DNA of 64,000 nt from JACQFZ01 sp041485885. GTDB lineage: Bacteria; Pseudomonadota; Gammaproteobacteria; Acidiferrobacterales; Sulfurifustaceae. The DNA lies in the NCBI GenBank assembly GCA_041485885.1, contig JBGPKL010000007.1, forward strand, positions 41,404 through 105,403, in the 5' to 3' direction. The position numbers and the translations under genes are program-made. Each line of letters starts with the position of its first letter. Position 1 is the first letter of the stretch. Under the pieces are notes generated by a model. It was not told the origin of the DNA. It worked only from the letters and a program-made list of their open reading frames with translations, and searched no databases. Below, piece after piece: positions 54,308 to 62,674 of the stretch.

Positions 54308-55052
54308 GTTGCGCCTCGCCCAGGTATACCTCCCTTACCCGCTTATCCGCGGCGATTTCCGCCGGCGTGCCTTCGACCAGCACCCGTCCGCCGACCAGAA
54401 CCGTGATTCGCTCGGCGAAACGGAACACAATTTCCATGTCGTGCTCGATGAATAGAATCGTGACGTCGTCTGGAAGTTTGGCGATGATCTTCAAAAGCTC
54501 GGCGCTCTCCGCCATCGGGATTCCCGCCATCGGCTCATCGAGCAAAAGGATTTTCGGTCGCGTCGCCAGCGCGAGCGCGATTTCCACCACGCGCTGCTTC
54601 CCGTAAGGCAGAAATCGTGTCGTGGCGTCGGCGTCGTCCGCCAGCCGCAGCGAACCGAGCAGCGCTTCCGCTTCTTCGATCTCGACTCGATAACTCGCCA
54701 CCGCTTTGCCCGGCGCACTAGCTAGACCTTTGCGCTCGCAAATCGCCAACACCACCGATTCCAGCACCGTCAAGCCGGGGAACAGCGTGCTGACTTGAAA
54801 CGTGCGCGCCATGCCGCGTTTGACCCGTTGGTGTTGCGGAAAATCGGTCACGCGCTCATCGCCGAGAAATATTTCGCCCGCGCTCGGACGGTGAACGCCG
54901 GTCAACAAGTTGATGAACGTGGTTTTGCCGGCGCCGTTCGGTCCGATCAAGGCATGACGCGCGCCGACCGGAAGCGCGATGCTGATTTCGGTGTTCGCGT
55001 GGAAGCCGCCGAATTGTTTCGACAGCCGTTCGGTTCGCAAGGCATATTTCAC
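54300..55052 (-). CDS. livG: Branched-chain amino acid ABC transporter ATPase LivG
   Basis: About 250 residues from GTG 55052 (VKYALRTERLSKQFGGF), which is the usual LivG N-terminus; the longer frame upstream is repeat-derived. Walker A GPNGAGKTT (37-45), Walker B ILLLDEPMAGIPM, and the long insert after Walker A typical of LivG. It is followed at once by livF. Between it and livM lie about 190 bases rich in CTCTCCC-type repeats. Confidence 0.9.
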   Translation of the reverse strand: MKYALRTERLSKQFGGFHANTEISIALPVGARHALIGPNGAGKTTFINLLTGVHRPSAGEIFLGDERVTDFPQHQRVKRGMARTFQVSTLFPGLTVLESVVLAICERKGLASAPGKAVASYRVEIEEAEALLGSLRLADDADATTRFLPYGKQRVVEIALALATRPKILLLDEPMAGIPMAESAELLKIIAKLPDDVTILFIEHDMEIVFRFAERITVLVGGRVLVEGTPAEIAADKRVREVYLGEAQHD

Positions 55053-55079
55053 GTAGTTCTCATTCTTCACTGGATCTCT

Positions 55080-55289
55080 AAATCCATTTCTTACCCCTCT
55101 CCCCCCGGGAGGCGAGGCGGGGCTTTCGCGAATGCAGCTAACCTGCATTTGCGCCGCCGAGCGGGCGCACGCGCTTTTTGTGCGCCCCGGCGGGAATAGG
55201 TTGGGGTGAGGGAGCAGCGCCAATTCTCCGCAAAACTTTCCCTCACCCTCGCCCTCTCCCGGGGGGAGAGGGAATTAATCTGAATTTCC
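55080..55289. repeat. CTCTCCC/GGGAGAG repeat cluster between livM and livG
   Basis: Two CCCCTCTCCC-type palindromes lie here, one at 55095-55115 and one at 55251-55275. The second ends with GGGAATTAATCTGAATTTCC, matching the right arm of the GGAAGCTCT family. It contains the stop codon and last codons of livM. Confidence 0.65.
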
Positions 55290-56280
55290 TCACACGCTCC
55301 GCGAGCGTCGCGACCGCGCCCAATATTCCCCCGCGCGCGTAGAGCACGATGACCACCAACAGCAAGCCGAGCCAGAATTGCCAATAGACCGGGTTCAATC
55401 CCGCCAGATAACTTTGCGCCAGCATGAAAACGGCGGCGCCGACGAATCCGCCGTAAAGACGCCCGGCGCCGCCGAGCACGAGCATGATCAGTAGCTCGGC
55501 CGAGCGCGTGAAGCTCAATACCTCGAGACCGACGAACTGCGTCGTCTGTGCGAGCAGCGCGCCCGCCACGCCCGCCACGGCGGCGCCGATGGTGAAGACA
55601 GCGACTTCGCGACGACGAACCGGAGCGCCGATCGCCGCCATCCGCGCCGCTCCTTCGCGCATGCCGCGCAGGCTCAAGCCGAACGGCGAGTGGACCAAGC
55701 GACGCAGCACCACAAAAAACAGAAACACCACGACGAGACTGTAAAGAAACGCCGTTCGACCGTAGAGGTCGAATTTAAATACCCCGAGAAGCGGCCACAT
55801 CGCAACGCCGCCGAGGCCGTCGACGCCTCCGGTGATGAACGCCGCCTTGTTCGCGGCTTCGTAGAAAAGCAGACCGATCCCAAGCGTCACCATCAATCGC
55901 GCCAAGTCCTGCCCGCGCACGGCGAGGAAGCTCGTAAGGAAGCCGACGATCGCGGCCACCGCGCCCGCCAAGAGCAATCCGCTGAGCGGCTCGCCCCAGC
56001 CGTGCACCGCGAGCAGGCCCGCGGCGTACGCGCCGACGCCGAAGAAAGCCGCGTGACCGAGAGACACGATGCCGGCGTAACCGAGGATCAAATCGAGCGA
56101 AAGCGCGAACAGGCCGACGATAAGAATTTGGCTGCCGAGCACGAGATAGCCGGGAAAGAGGAAAAACGCCGCGACCGGCAACAGCCAGAACACGATCTCC
56201 AACGGTTGCCAACGATCGTGCGGCAACTTGTGCTGCCCCGCCGTCAATGTCGAAAGCGTCGCCGACTTATCGCTCGTCAC
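55243..56280 (-). CDS. livM: Branched-chain amino acid ABC transporter permease LivM
   Basis: 345 residues from GTG 56280, which overlaps the livH stop (GTGA). About ten membrane helices; family marks LDLILGYAGIVSLGHAAFFGVGAYAAG and GGAGRLYGGFVGAAVF. The last residues (FRLIPSPPGRGRG) are encoded by the dispersed CTCTCCC repeat, so the natural end has been replaced. The core permease is intact and probably functional. Confidence 0.9.
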   Translation of the reverse strand: MTSDKSATLSTLTAGQHKLPHDRWQPLEIVFWLLPVAAFFLFPGYLVLGSQILIVGLFALSLDLILGYAGIVSLGHAAFFGVGAYAAGLLAVHGWGEPLSGLLLAGAVAAIVGFLTSFLAVRGQDLARLMVTLGIGLLFYEAANKAAFITGGVDGLGGVAMWPLLGVFKFDLYGRTAFLYSLVVVFLFFVVLRRLVHSPFGLSLRGMREGAARMAAIGAPVRRREVAVFTIGAAVAGVAGALLAQTTQFVGLEVLSFTRSAELLIMLVLGGAGRLYGGFVGAAVFMLAQSYLAGLNPVYWQFWLGLLLVVIVLYARGGILGAVATLAERVRKFRLIPSPPGRGRG

Positions 56281-57143
56281 GCCCGCCTCCCGCGCAATCC
56301 CGCCGGAAATAGAACGAGCAACACGACCATTACCGCATAGATCACGAACGCGCCGATGGCGGGTACATAGTATTTGCCCGCAACGTCGAAAACGCCGAGC
56401 ACCAGGGCCGCCGCCAGCGGGCCGGTAATCGTCCCCGCGCCGCCCACCGTCACGACCAACAGAAAATACACCAGATACTTGAGCGCGAACGTCGGATCGA
56501 GCCCGAGCACATCGATACCGAGCGCGCCGCCCAATCCGGCGAGCCCGGAGCCGACGGCGAACGTGACGCTGAAGACGACGTCGACGTTGATCCCCATGCC
56601 GCGCGCGACTTGCTGATTGTCGACGGCGGCGCGGACGTGAGCGCCGAAACGAGTCTGCTTCACGACATAGCCGAGCGTCGCCGTGATCGCGATGACGAGT
56701 GCGATCAGAAACAGTCGATACGCGCCGAGATCCAGTCCGACGACATGAATTTGTCCTTGCAAGAAAGACGGCAGTTCCACCGGTTGCTGCGCCGAACCGT
56801 AGACGAACGTCGCGCCCGCGACCGCCATGAACGTGAGACCAATGGTGAACAAGACTTGATCGAGGTGACTCGCCGCATAGAGCCGCCGATACAGCGTCCG
56901 CTCCAGCACCGCGCCCGCGAGCGCCGCGACGACGAAAGCCGCGGGCAAACACGCCAGGAATGGCAACCCGGCCCACTGCATCAACGATACGCAGACGTAT
57001 CCGCCCAACATCGCGAACGCGCCATGCGCGAGGTTCACGAAATTCATCAACCCCATCGTGACCGAGAGCCCGATACCGATCAGAAACAGCAGGCTGCCAT
57101 ACGCGACCCCGTCGAACAGGACGCCGATGAAGTTGGTGAACAT
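56277..57143 (-). CDS. livH: Branched-chain amino acid ABC transporter permease LivH
   Basis: 288 residues from ATG 57143 (MFTNFIGVLFDGVAYGSLLFL), with GLMNFVNLAHGAFAMLGGYV and VVGGAGTITGPLAAALVLG-type motifs of LivH. Eight or so membrane helices. It heads livHMGF. No livK-type substrate-binding gene lies upstream; a degenerate toxin-antitoxin unit occupies that place, so the binding protein must be encoded elsewhere or is lost. Confidence 0.9.
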   Translation of the reverse strand: MFTNFIGVLFDGVAYGSLLFLIGIGLSVTMGLMNFVNLAHGAFAMLGGYVCVSLMQWAGLPFLACLPAAFVVAALAGAVLERTLYRRLYAASHLDQVLFTIGLTFMAVAGATFVYGSAQQPVELPSFLQGQIHVVGLDLGAYRLFLIALVIAITATLGYVVKQTRFGAHVRAAVDNQQVARGMGINVDVVFSVTFAVGSGLAGLGGALGIDVLGLDPTFALKYLVYFLLVVTVGGAGTITGPLAAALVLGVFDVAGKYYVPAIGAFVIYAVMVVLLVLFPAGLRGRRA

Positions 57144-57162
57144 GTGAAGCCGTACTCTGGCG

Positions 57163-57315
57163 TAACCTGCGGGTCGGTGGCAAGCTCCGCTCGTGGAGTT
57201 CCTGAGCTTGAAGGACCAGGACCGGGGCCTGATGAGGGCCGCGACCACGATGTCCGAGAGGAGCTTCGCCAAGGTGTGGGAGAATCCGGACGACGCCGCG
57301 TATGACCAGCTTTGA
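57163..57315 (+). pseudogene. Antitoxin-like remnant upstream of a PemK remnant
   Basis: The frame encodes VEFLSLKDQDRGLMRAATTM and SERSFAKVWENPDDAAYDQL up to TGA 57315; no ATG start is in front of the visible part. The FAKVWENPDDAAYD ending is typical of small antitoxins that precede PemK/MazF toxins. Its stop overlaps the toxin start by 14 bases. Confidence 0.6.
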
Positions 57316-57510
57316 GTTCGGCGATATCGTCTTAGTCCCATTTCCCTTCACGATCAATCAACCACCAAGCAACGCCCGGCCGTGGTCGTGAGTGCGAGCG
57401 CTTATAGTGCCGAGCGACCCGATCTTATCGTGATGGCGGTGACGAGCCAGGTGCGGCCCGAGAACCGCTTACAGGCGCTAGCGGATGGGATCGAGCGAAT
57501 CTTTCGGTGA
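57302..57510 (+). pseudogene. PemK/MazF toxin remnant (frameshift and deletion)
   Basis: ATG 57302 starts MTSFEFGDIVLVPFPFT, the classic PemK N-terminus. A one-base deletion near 57350 shifts the frame; in the next frame QRPAVVVSASAYSAERPDLI and AVTSQVRPEN follow. The middle of the toxin is missing and the remaining end (ALADGIERIF) stops at 57510. Endoribonuclease activity is not expected. Confidence 0.75.
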
Positions 57511-57609
57511 GCCGCGCTCGTTGCGGTTGCGAGAATAGTTGCTGGGGTTCGCTACGTTCACCGCAATCTCCTCGTGCTTTCCCCGCGGTGTGACACGTGG
57601 TCGAGCGAC

Positions 57610-57792
57610 TCAGCGTGTCGCAATCTTCCTGGCGTCAGGGCGACGTGGCGGGCGTGTCACGAGTTTGCGATGCTCCTGTTGTTCGCGAGCTTGCAAATGC
57701 TTGCACAGCGCGCGCAGGTCGTGTTGATGTTCGGCCGCGATTTGTTCGCGGATGTCGCGCACTTCTTTCACAATCGGATCTTCCCAGGTCAT
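57610..57792 (-). CDS. Small partner of the PIN protein (antitoxin-like)
   Basis: 60 residues from ATG 57792 (MTWEDPIVKEVRDIREQIAA); helical, charged, with the pattern DPIV.E...RE..A..H..DL seen in small proteins commonly encoded beside PIN-domain genes. One base separates its start from the PIN gene stop. Order here is toxin-first. Antitoxin role is inferred. Confidence 0.65.
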   Translation of the reverse strand: MTWEDPIVKEVRDIREQIAAEHQHDLRALCKHLQAREQQEHRKLVTRPPRRPDARKIATR

Positions 57793-57793
57793 G

Positions 57794-58270
57794 TCAGTCT
57801 CCGGTGAGTTCGTCGGGGGTACAGATAATGGGTGGCTTGTACCCGTGGTCCACGCAGACGCTAGCAATGGCATCGAAGCGCTCGGCGTTGGCGATATGCT
57901 TGCAGTTCCACGTGATCAGATAGTGAATACCGTTCACGACGGCCACGGCCACGTGCACGGCATCGGCATTCGCCGCCGCAGGGATAGCATGGCGATCGAC
58001 GAGCGCTTGCGCCAAAGCTGCTACGTCTTCGCTGATACGAAGCAAGGCAATCCCGTCGAGCAGCGCCAAGCGCTTTTGCGCAGCCTCTTCCAGGCCGCGG
58101 CTCGCCTCAGCAATCACCAACTCCGAAACATACAGATCATAATTCTCACGGCGCGTCTCCCACCAATCGCGCGTCACCGCTTGATGTCCAGCGACAATCA
58201 GATCGCGCGAGGGGCGATTAGTGAGGTAGCTCACGACACTGGTTTCGAGGTAGACGGATTTCTTATCCAT
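57794..58270 (-). CDS. PIN-domain protein (VapC-like)
   Basis: 158 residues: VYLETSVVSYLTNRPSRD at the N-terminus is the variant PIN start with Glu-Thr-Ser, followed by LVIAEASRG and ANADAVHVAVAVVNGIHYLITWNCKHIANA with the later catalytic-type aspartate. Such proteins cut RNA. The small antitoxin-like gene follows it directly. Confidence 0.88.
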   Translation of the reverse strand: MDKKSVYLETSVVSYLTNRPSRDLIVAGHQAVTRDWWETRRENYDLYVSELVIAEASRGLEEAAQKRLALLDGIALLRISEDVAALAQALVDRHAIPAAANADAVHVAVAVVNGIHYLITWNCKHIANAERFDAIASVCVDHGYKPPIICTPDELTGD

Positions 58271-58611
58271 CTTGCAAGTTTACTCGGCCGGCGCGGCGTC
58301 GTCTTGGGCGTTTTCTCCGGGACAACCGCCCTGCTCTTTCGCCTCGGTCGCTACAGTCAGAGGCGGAAACCTCAGGGACGCTACCCTTTGCCCCTCGCCA
58401 GCGGTATACCGCCGGGCGAAAAATGGCGTATCGCAATTACTCTCGACCTCTATGTCGGAGTGACTCGCAGAAACAAGGAGGCTTCAACCGGTGCCCGCGT
58501 AGTTGGATAAGTAGGTGCAAAAATAAGGGTTCATTCATGATCCTTGAATGAGCCACATCCTGGGCCACGCAAGCATTCTGACCTAGTGTAGAGTTGGGAC
58601 TTGGTCCCACG
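58271..58611. other. Intergenic, no gene seen
   Basis: About 340 bases between divergent genes. I see no clear coding homology or repeat. It must hold promoters for the PIN gene and for the small gene at 58612. Confidence 0.4.
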
Positions 58612-58848
58612 ATGATACAAAAACGCAATAAATCCGGTACTGCAGGATTGGCAATCGACGTAGCGAGGAAGTTAGGTGCGCGCGTTTTCGCCTATGGCAT
58701 CATGCCGGGTTTTGTGGCGACCGCAGCTCTCGTAGTTATTGCTATCGCACTCGGGATCGGCAACCCTACTACCATCAATCAAACCATTACCGCTGTAACG
58801 GTGATCGTATCTGGCTACTACGGTGTAGTTGCGAGCAAGCGCTCGTAG
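58612..58848 (+). CDS. Small unknown membrane protein
   Basis: The product has 78 residues. A basic N-terminus (MIQKRNKSG) is followed by two hydrophobic segments (about 30-50 and 57-73). No good ribosome-binding site is visible before ATG 58612. The last 37 bases overlap a minus-strand coding-like remnant. I give it modest weight. Confidence 0.45.
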   Translation: MIQKRNKSGTAGLAIDVARKLGARVFAYGIMPGFVATAALVVIAIALGIGNPTTINQTITAVTVIVSGYYGVVASKRS

Positions 58849-58985
58849 TCATACACCACGCTGCCGTGCGCATCGAGGATGGGCACCACGAGATGGTCGG
58901 CGAAATGTTCGTGGCCGGAGATGCATGATGCCGACACGATTACGCCCAGCAACGCAACGATTTGTGCAGCGACGCCGACCGCGTC
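58812..58985 (-). pseudogene. Unidentified coding remnant
   Basis: A minus-strand frame without a start encodes SLLGVIVSASCISGHEHFAD and HLVVPILDAHGSVVYDYERL, which looks like natural protein sequence. It begins abruptly next to the stop of the FAD oxidoreductase gene. Family not recognised. Confidence 0.3.
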
Positions 58986-58993
58986 TGCTCGCT

Positions 58994-61318
58994 CTAGAAA
59001 TCATGCTGCCATATCTGATGATCGTTCTTCCTGAACTGCCACACCGGAGTTCCGGTCTGGCTGAACTCGTCGCGGGCGGTGGTGCCCGACACCGATGCAA
59101 TGACGATTGCGTTCATGGTCCAGTTGTCGGCGTTGATGTCGCCGCCCGCCGCGTTGTGCCGGATGCGGACCGACGCGACGTCGCCCCACGTCGTACCGGC
59201 GCCCACGGGCACGTCCCGAACGTGCGTCGTGTGCGCCGGCCACTCGGTGCCCTCGTTGAGGCTCACCTCGAAAAACGTTCCGCTGCTCAGCGTGACGCGC
59301 GCAAAATCGGCGCTCACGTCGTGCCTCAGAATGTCGGTATCGCCGAGACTGTCGTCACCGACGGTGACCGTGAACCGCACGGCGGTGATCGGTGTGTCGT
59401 CCAACGGCTCCAGGTTGTAGGTCGCGGTGAAATTATTGCTGAACGTGGTATTCCTCGCGCCGCCGCCGCGAATGAGCTGCGTCAGCTTGCGCCTCCAGGT
59501 GATCAGATCGCCGCCGTGCAACCGGCGGATGTCGAGCGCAGTGTACGTGCCCATCAACTGTCCCCAGTGCGGCACGCCGTTGTGCGCGATCGCGGCGCGC
59601 TGGACGCGCGAAATGAACTCGACGTTCCCCGCGAAATTCCGGATGACCGGAATTTCTATGTGGCACGTGGTCCGGAACTTCGACATCCCGATGAGCGCGG
59701 TGGTGTTGGTCGTGTACCGCAGCGCGAGCAGCCCAGCGACGGCGACGTTCCGGTTGAAGAGGTCGTCGAATATCATCAGCACTTCGTCGATGAACGCCAG
59801 ATAACCTCCTCCACCGGTAGCCGCCACGTCGAAGGCGATCTCCATGGAATCCACCTTCTGGCAGAAATCTTCTCCGGCGTAGCCGTACGTGTCCATGATC
59901 TTCCAGCTGACGCCGGTTTTCGAAACGATGGGATACGCGGAGTTGAATAGCAAAGTCAGCAACGCCTTCATCAGGTTCTTGAGCCCGAACGTATAGGCGA
60001 AATTGGCGATCGCGGCGATCAGCTCTCCCGCCGTCAGACTGCCGGCGACGGTTAGGTAGGTGATCAACGCGGTCAGCGCAGCGATGGTCGCGCTGAGCGC
60101 CACGATCGCCGCCATGGTCACCGCCCACGCCGCGAACATCGCCGCGGCCAGCGCCCACCCGATGAAGGGAATCGCGGCAAGAGCGCCGGCGGCGGCGAGT
60201 TCGGCGCCGGCAAGCGCGACCAGGGCGCCTACTGCGGCAAGCAGCGCCGCGAGCAACACAAGCAGCACGGGAAGGAAAATCCTCACGTCCTGCCGTCCGC
60301 AGATGAGCGACATGACGTCGAAGCCGCCCGCGCCCATGCCTTCGTTGGGAGCCGAGCATTTGACCTGAGCTCTCTCGGCGACTTTGCAGTCGTGCCGACC
60401 GCCGTTTCCGAACGGATTGATCAGCACTTGCAGGAAGTGCTTCCCCGCGGCGAAGCCGGGGAAGCTCGCCGCGGTGAGATTGGCCCTGAAGGTTTCCCAC
60501 GTCTGGTTGGACCGCGTCTCGTGCAGTTTGAAGGCCGCCACACTTTTGATGACCAGCGAATAGACGAATCCCATACGGCCGACGGAAACCAGCACCGACC
60601 TGAAGAGATCGTTGTCCTTCTTAACGAAGATGTCGCGGCACATCTCATTCGCGGCGCCGGTGACACTGGCCGCGATCGACCGCAACCGGGCCTGGACGTC
60701 CGCCTCCGTTCCTGCCGTCATCCCCGACGCCCGCTCGATCCACCACTCTTGGCCGCCCGGTCCGATCAGGTGAATGGCCATCACCGCATCCGCGATCGGG
60801 GGGAGGAATATATCTCCACCGTGCGAGCCGGTGGCCATGACTCCGGCAACGGACTGCCCCCCGCTGCCGCCAAGCGTGGGCAGCGCTCTCGCCCCTGCAA
60901 TGCATTCGAGATTCGTCTCATCGGCGCCGCCGCCGTTCGCCGCCGGCGCCAGCCCGTGCAGGATGCGATTGACGTTGAACACCTTCGTTCCGCCGCGGAT
61001 GTGAACCAAGCTTCCCGCGAGCGACGGATCGGCGAGGGTCAACCGATTGAGAATCAGCGCGCTGTCGATGGCGCCCGTGATCGCATCGCTCTCGATCACC
61101 ACGTCGTTGGAAACAAAGACCCCCATGAACGACCAGATGCTGCCGGTCCACTTGACCCGCTGTCCGGCATCCTCCGCTTGCCGGATGATCCCGACGATCT
61201 CCCCGCGCGAGGAAGGCCGAAACGCTCTCGCCGCCGTGAACGTCAGCGCCCGGGCCCAGTTAAAGAACGTCTTCGGAGCGGTGCGCGGCGTGGTGTCGAT
61301 AGGGGACGGACAAGGCAT
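58994..61318 (-). CDS. FAD-binding oxidoreductase with hydrophobic insert and C-terminal beta domain
   Basis: This 774-residue protein has a PCMH-type FAD domain (about residues 25-265; VKWTGSIWSFMG, GGTKVFNVN, GGSGGQSVAGVMATGSHGGD) like aldonolactone oxidases. A very hydrophobic Ala/Leu-rich stretch of about four helices (residues 345-445) interrupts the substrate domain. That domain resumes with MEIAFDV and HIEIPVIRNF. The last 130 residues form a beta-rich domain (TAVRFTVTVGDDSLGDTD, VSLNEGTEWPAHTTHV, ADNWTMNAIVI) resembling PLAT/LH2-type sandwiches. No signal peptide. The reaction is probably oxidation of a lactone or sugar-like alcohol; the substrate is unknown. Confidence 0.8.
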   Translation of the reverse strand: MPCPSPIDTTPRTAPKTFFNWARALTFTAARAFRPSSRGEIVGIIRQAEDAGQRVKWTGSIWSFMGVFVSNDVVIESDAITGAIDSALILNRLTLADPSLAGSLVHIRGGTKVFNVNRILHGLAPAANGGGADETNLECIAGARALPTLGGSGGQSVAGVMATGSHGGDIFLPPIADAVMAIHLIGPGGQEWWIERASGMTAGTEADVQARLRSIAASVTGAANEMCRDIFVKKDNDLFRSVLVSVGRMGFVYSLVIKSVAAFKLHETRSNQTWETFRANLTAASFPGFAAGKHFLQVLINPFGNGGRHDCKVAERAQVKCSAPNEGMGAGGFDVMSLICGRQDVRIFLPVLLVLLAALLAAVGALVALAGAELAAAGALAAIPFIGWALAAAMFAAWAVTMAAIVALSATIAALTALITYLTVAGSLTAGELIAAIANFAYTFGLKNLMKALLTLLFNSAYPIVSKTGVSWKIMDTYGYAGEDFCQKVDSMEIAFDVAATGGGGYLAFIDEVLMIFDDLFNRNVAVAGLLALRYTTNTTALIGMSKFRTTCHIEIPVIRNFAGNVEFISRVQRAAIAHNGVPHWGQLMGTYTALDIRRLHGGDLITWRRKLTQLIRGGGARNTTFSNNFTATYNLEPLDDTPITAVRFTVTVGDDSLGDTDILRHDVSADFARVTLSSGTFFEVSLNEGTEWPAHTTHVRDVPVGAGTTWGDVASVRIRHNAAGGDINADNWTMNAIVIASVSGTTARDEFSQTGTPVWQFRKNDHQIWQHDF

Positions 61319-61545
61319 GGCGGGTCTCCCTTTGAAACAGCGCAGGTGGTGTTAGTTGTTAGCAGTGCTACTTATACAACCCATCACTGCCGATTCCGTA
61401 CGCGCCAACAAAAGCAATCGACACTGTGAGGACCAGAAACGAGATATGAGTTGTTGATACCGTGAATGTACCTCGCGACACACCATCATCAGCAGACGAT
61501 CGCGAAGCTCTCATTAGCTATCGGGCAAGACCGTGATTCCCCGGA
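61319..61545. other. Intergenic, no gene seen
   Basis: About 230 bases, AT-richer than the preceding gene; no coding sequence or clear terminator recognised. It should hold the promoter for the oxidoreductase gene. Confidence 0.4.
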
Positions 61546-61797
61546 TCACAGTTTTTGCACCACGACGCGTCCCTGCGCGTTTACAAAAACATGATAGCGA
61601 TTGCCGTCTTTGCACGTAGCGGTGTAGTCGCTGTCGCCGTTGCGCTTAACATCAACCACCTGATCACAGGACATCCCCTGCAATGCGATCGTGGCTTTGA
61701 GGTCTTTGCTAAACGACGCATCGTCAGCGCAGAGCGAAGGTGCGCCGTAAAATATTGTCGTTGCGATGGTTGCAAGAACGGCTATGCGCTGGCCCAT
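61546..61797 (-). CDS. Small periplasmic protein with two cysteines
   Basis: 83 residues from ATG 61797; signal peptide ending SLCADD, then a short alpha/beta domain (IALQGMSCDQVVDVKRNGDSDYTATCKDGNRYHVFVNAQGRV) with one likely disulfide. The pattern is PepSY-like in size but I do not assign it. It starts just inside the end of the upstream lipoprotein-like gene region (12 bases apart), suggesting an operon. Confidence 0.75.
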   Translation of the reverse strand: MGQRIAVLATIATTIFYGAPSLCADDASFSKDLKATIALQGMSCDQVVDVKRNGDSDYTATCKDGNRYHVFVNAQGRVVVQKL

Positions 61798-61808
61798 AAA
61801 ATCTCCTG

Positions 61809-62381
61809 TCATCCAAGTTCGATTTGTGAAAACTTTTTCGGATCTTTGAGAATATCCCAGATTGCTTCACGTGAGGATGAGATGGCTGCCGCGAGTGCCG
61901 CGTCGCTGTCCTGCAGCAGTGAGAGGACCTTCATCAAAAGCAGGTCATACCGTTGCCGAAGATCCGTCAGCCGGACCTTAATTTGCCCGCTATAGAAGGC
62001 GCGAAACTCATCGAGCAAATCATCAACCTGATTCTTGAGAGAAAGTTTCGTAAACACGCCAATGGCGTGAGTGTCCTTGAGGCGCTCTTCGAGAGACCTC
62101 AAATCGAGCGGCGGCGCTGCCGGCGTTTTTTCCGGAGCGACCGCACCATTTGGTTGCTTTGCAACCGGCGTCGCACTCGCAAGAGACGCAGTGGGTTTCA
62201 CCGTCTTGGCGCTGGGCGGTTCCTGTTTTGCAGTGGGTGGGGCGGAATGGTCCGGTGATTTGGCGGCCTGCGACGCTGCTGGTCTTGTCGGAACGCACCC
62301 GAAAAATGAAACGAGGACAAGGCACCCAATGATCGTTATCAGGTGTCGCGAGCTAGTTTGACGTTTGTACAACTCGCACAT
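61809..62381 (-). CDS. Proline-rich lipoprotein-like protein
   Basis: 190 residues from ATG 62381. A hydrophobic leader (ITIIGCLVLVSFFGC) ends in a lipobox-like SFFGC, followed by a Pro/Ala/Lys-rich linker (about residues 32-90) and a helical C-terminal domain of 100 residues. The linker suggests spanning from a membrane to the periplasm. It precedes the small periplasmic gene on the same strand. Family unknown. Confidence 0.65.
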   Translation of the reverse strand: MCELYKRQTSSRHLITIIGCLVLVSFFGCVPTRPAASQAAKSPDHSAPPTAKQEPPSAKTVKPTASLASATPVAKQPNGAVAPEKTPAAPPLDLRSLEERLKDTHAIGVFTKLSLKNQVDDLLDEFRAFYSGQIKVRLTDLRQRYDLLLMKVLSLLQDSDAALAAAISSSREAIWDILKDPKKFSQIELG

Positions 62382-62503
62382 CGCAACTGGCCTCCACAAT
62401 TGGAACAATCTATCGACACCGCACGCCCCTATCAAAAAGTCCTTGGCCGCTGTCGATTCTGCTCTTAGTTAATATCACTTGTCCCAGGGAAATTAAAGAG
62501 GGA

Positions 62504-62541
62504 AGTTAAAGGGGCCAGGCTCAGAGCCTGGCCCCTTTAAC
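62504..62541. terminator. Large perfect palindrome, likely bidirectional terminator
   Basis: TTAAAGGGGCCAGGCTC and GAGCCTGGCCCCTTTAA pair over 17 bases, with the A/T ends giving a U-tract on either strand. It lies between the stop of the gene ending at 62675 and the start of the lipoprotein-like gene, so on the minus strand it would end the first transcript. Confidence 0.75.
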
Positions 62542-62635
62542 CCCTCCATCAAGCGCGGGAAGTTGAAGAAGAAGGTGGCGAGTGGTTGGGACGAAGAGGC
62601 CGGCGCGAGAGCGCCGGGCTTCGTTTTTCAATCGC

Positions 62636-62668
62636 ATGCGGCGGGTTACGCTTCGCTAACCCGCCCTA
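62636..62668. repeat. GCGGGTTACGCTTCGCTAACCCGC palindrome
   Basis: GGCGGGTTA and TAACCCGCC pair around CGCTTCGC, followed by CTAC; a short REP-like element just downstream of the next gene. Confidence 0.7.
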
Positions 62669-62674
62669 CACTCG

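Noticed and set aside
55690..57305. Plus-strand open frames opposite livM and livH
   Set aside because: Arg/Glu-rich shadows of membrane-protein genes; the minus strand encodes complete LivM and LivH.
58272..58510. Possible transposase fragment between the PIN gene and the small membrane gene
   Set aside because: No DDE or HTH motif could be seen; the sequence gave only short meaningless frames.
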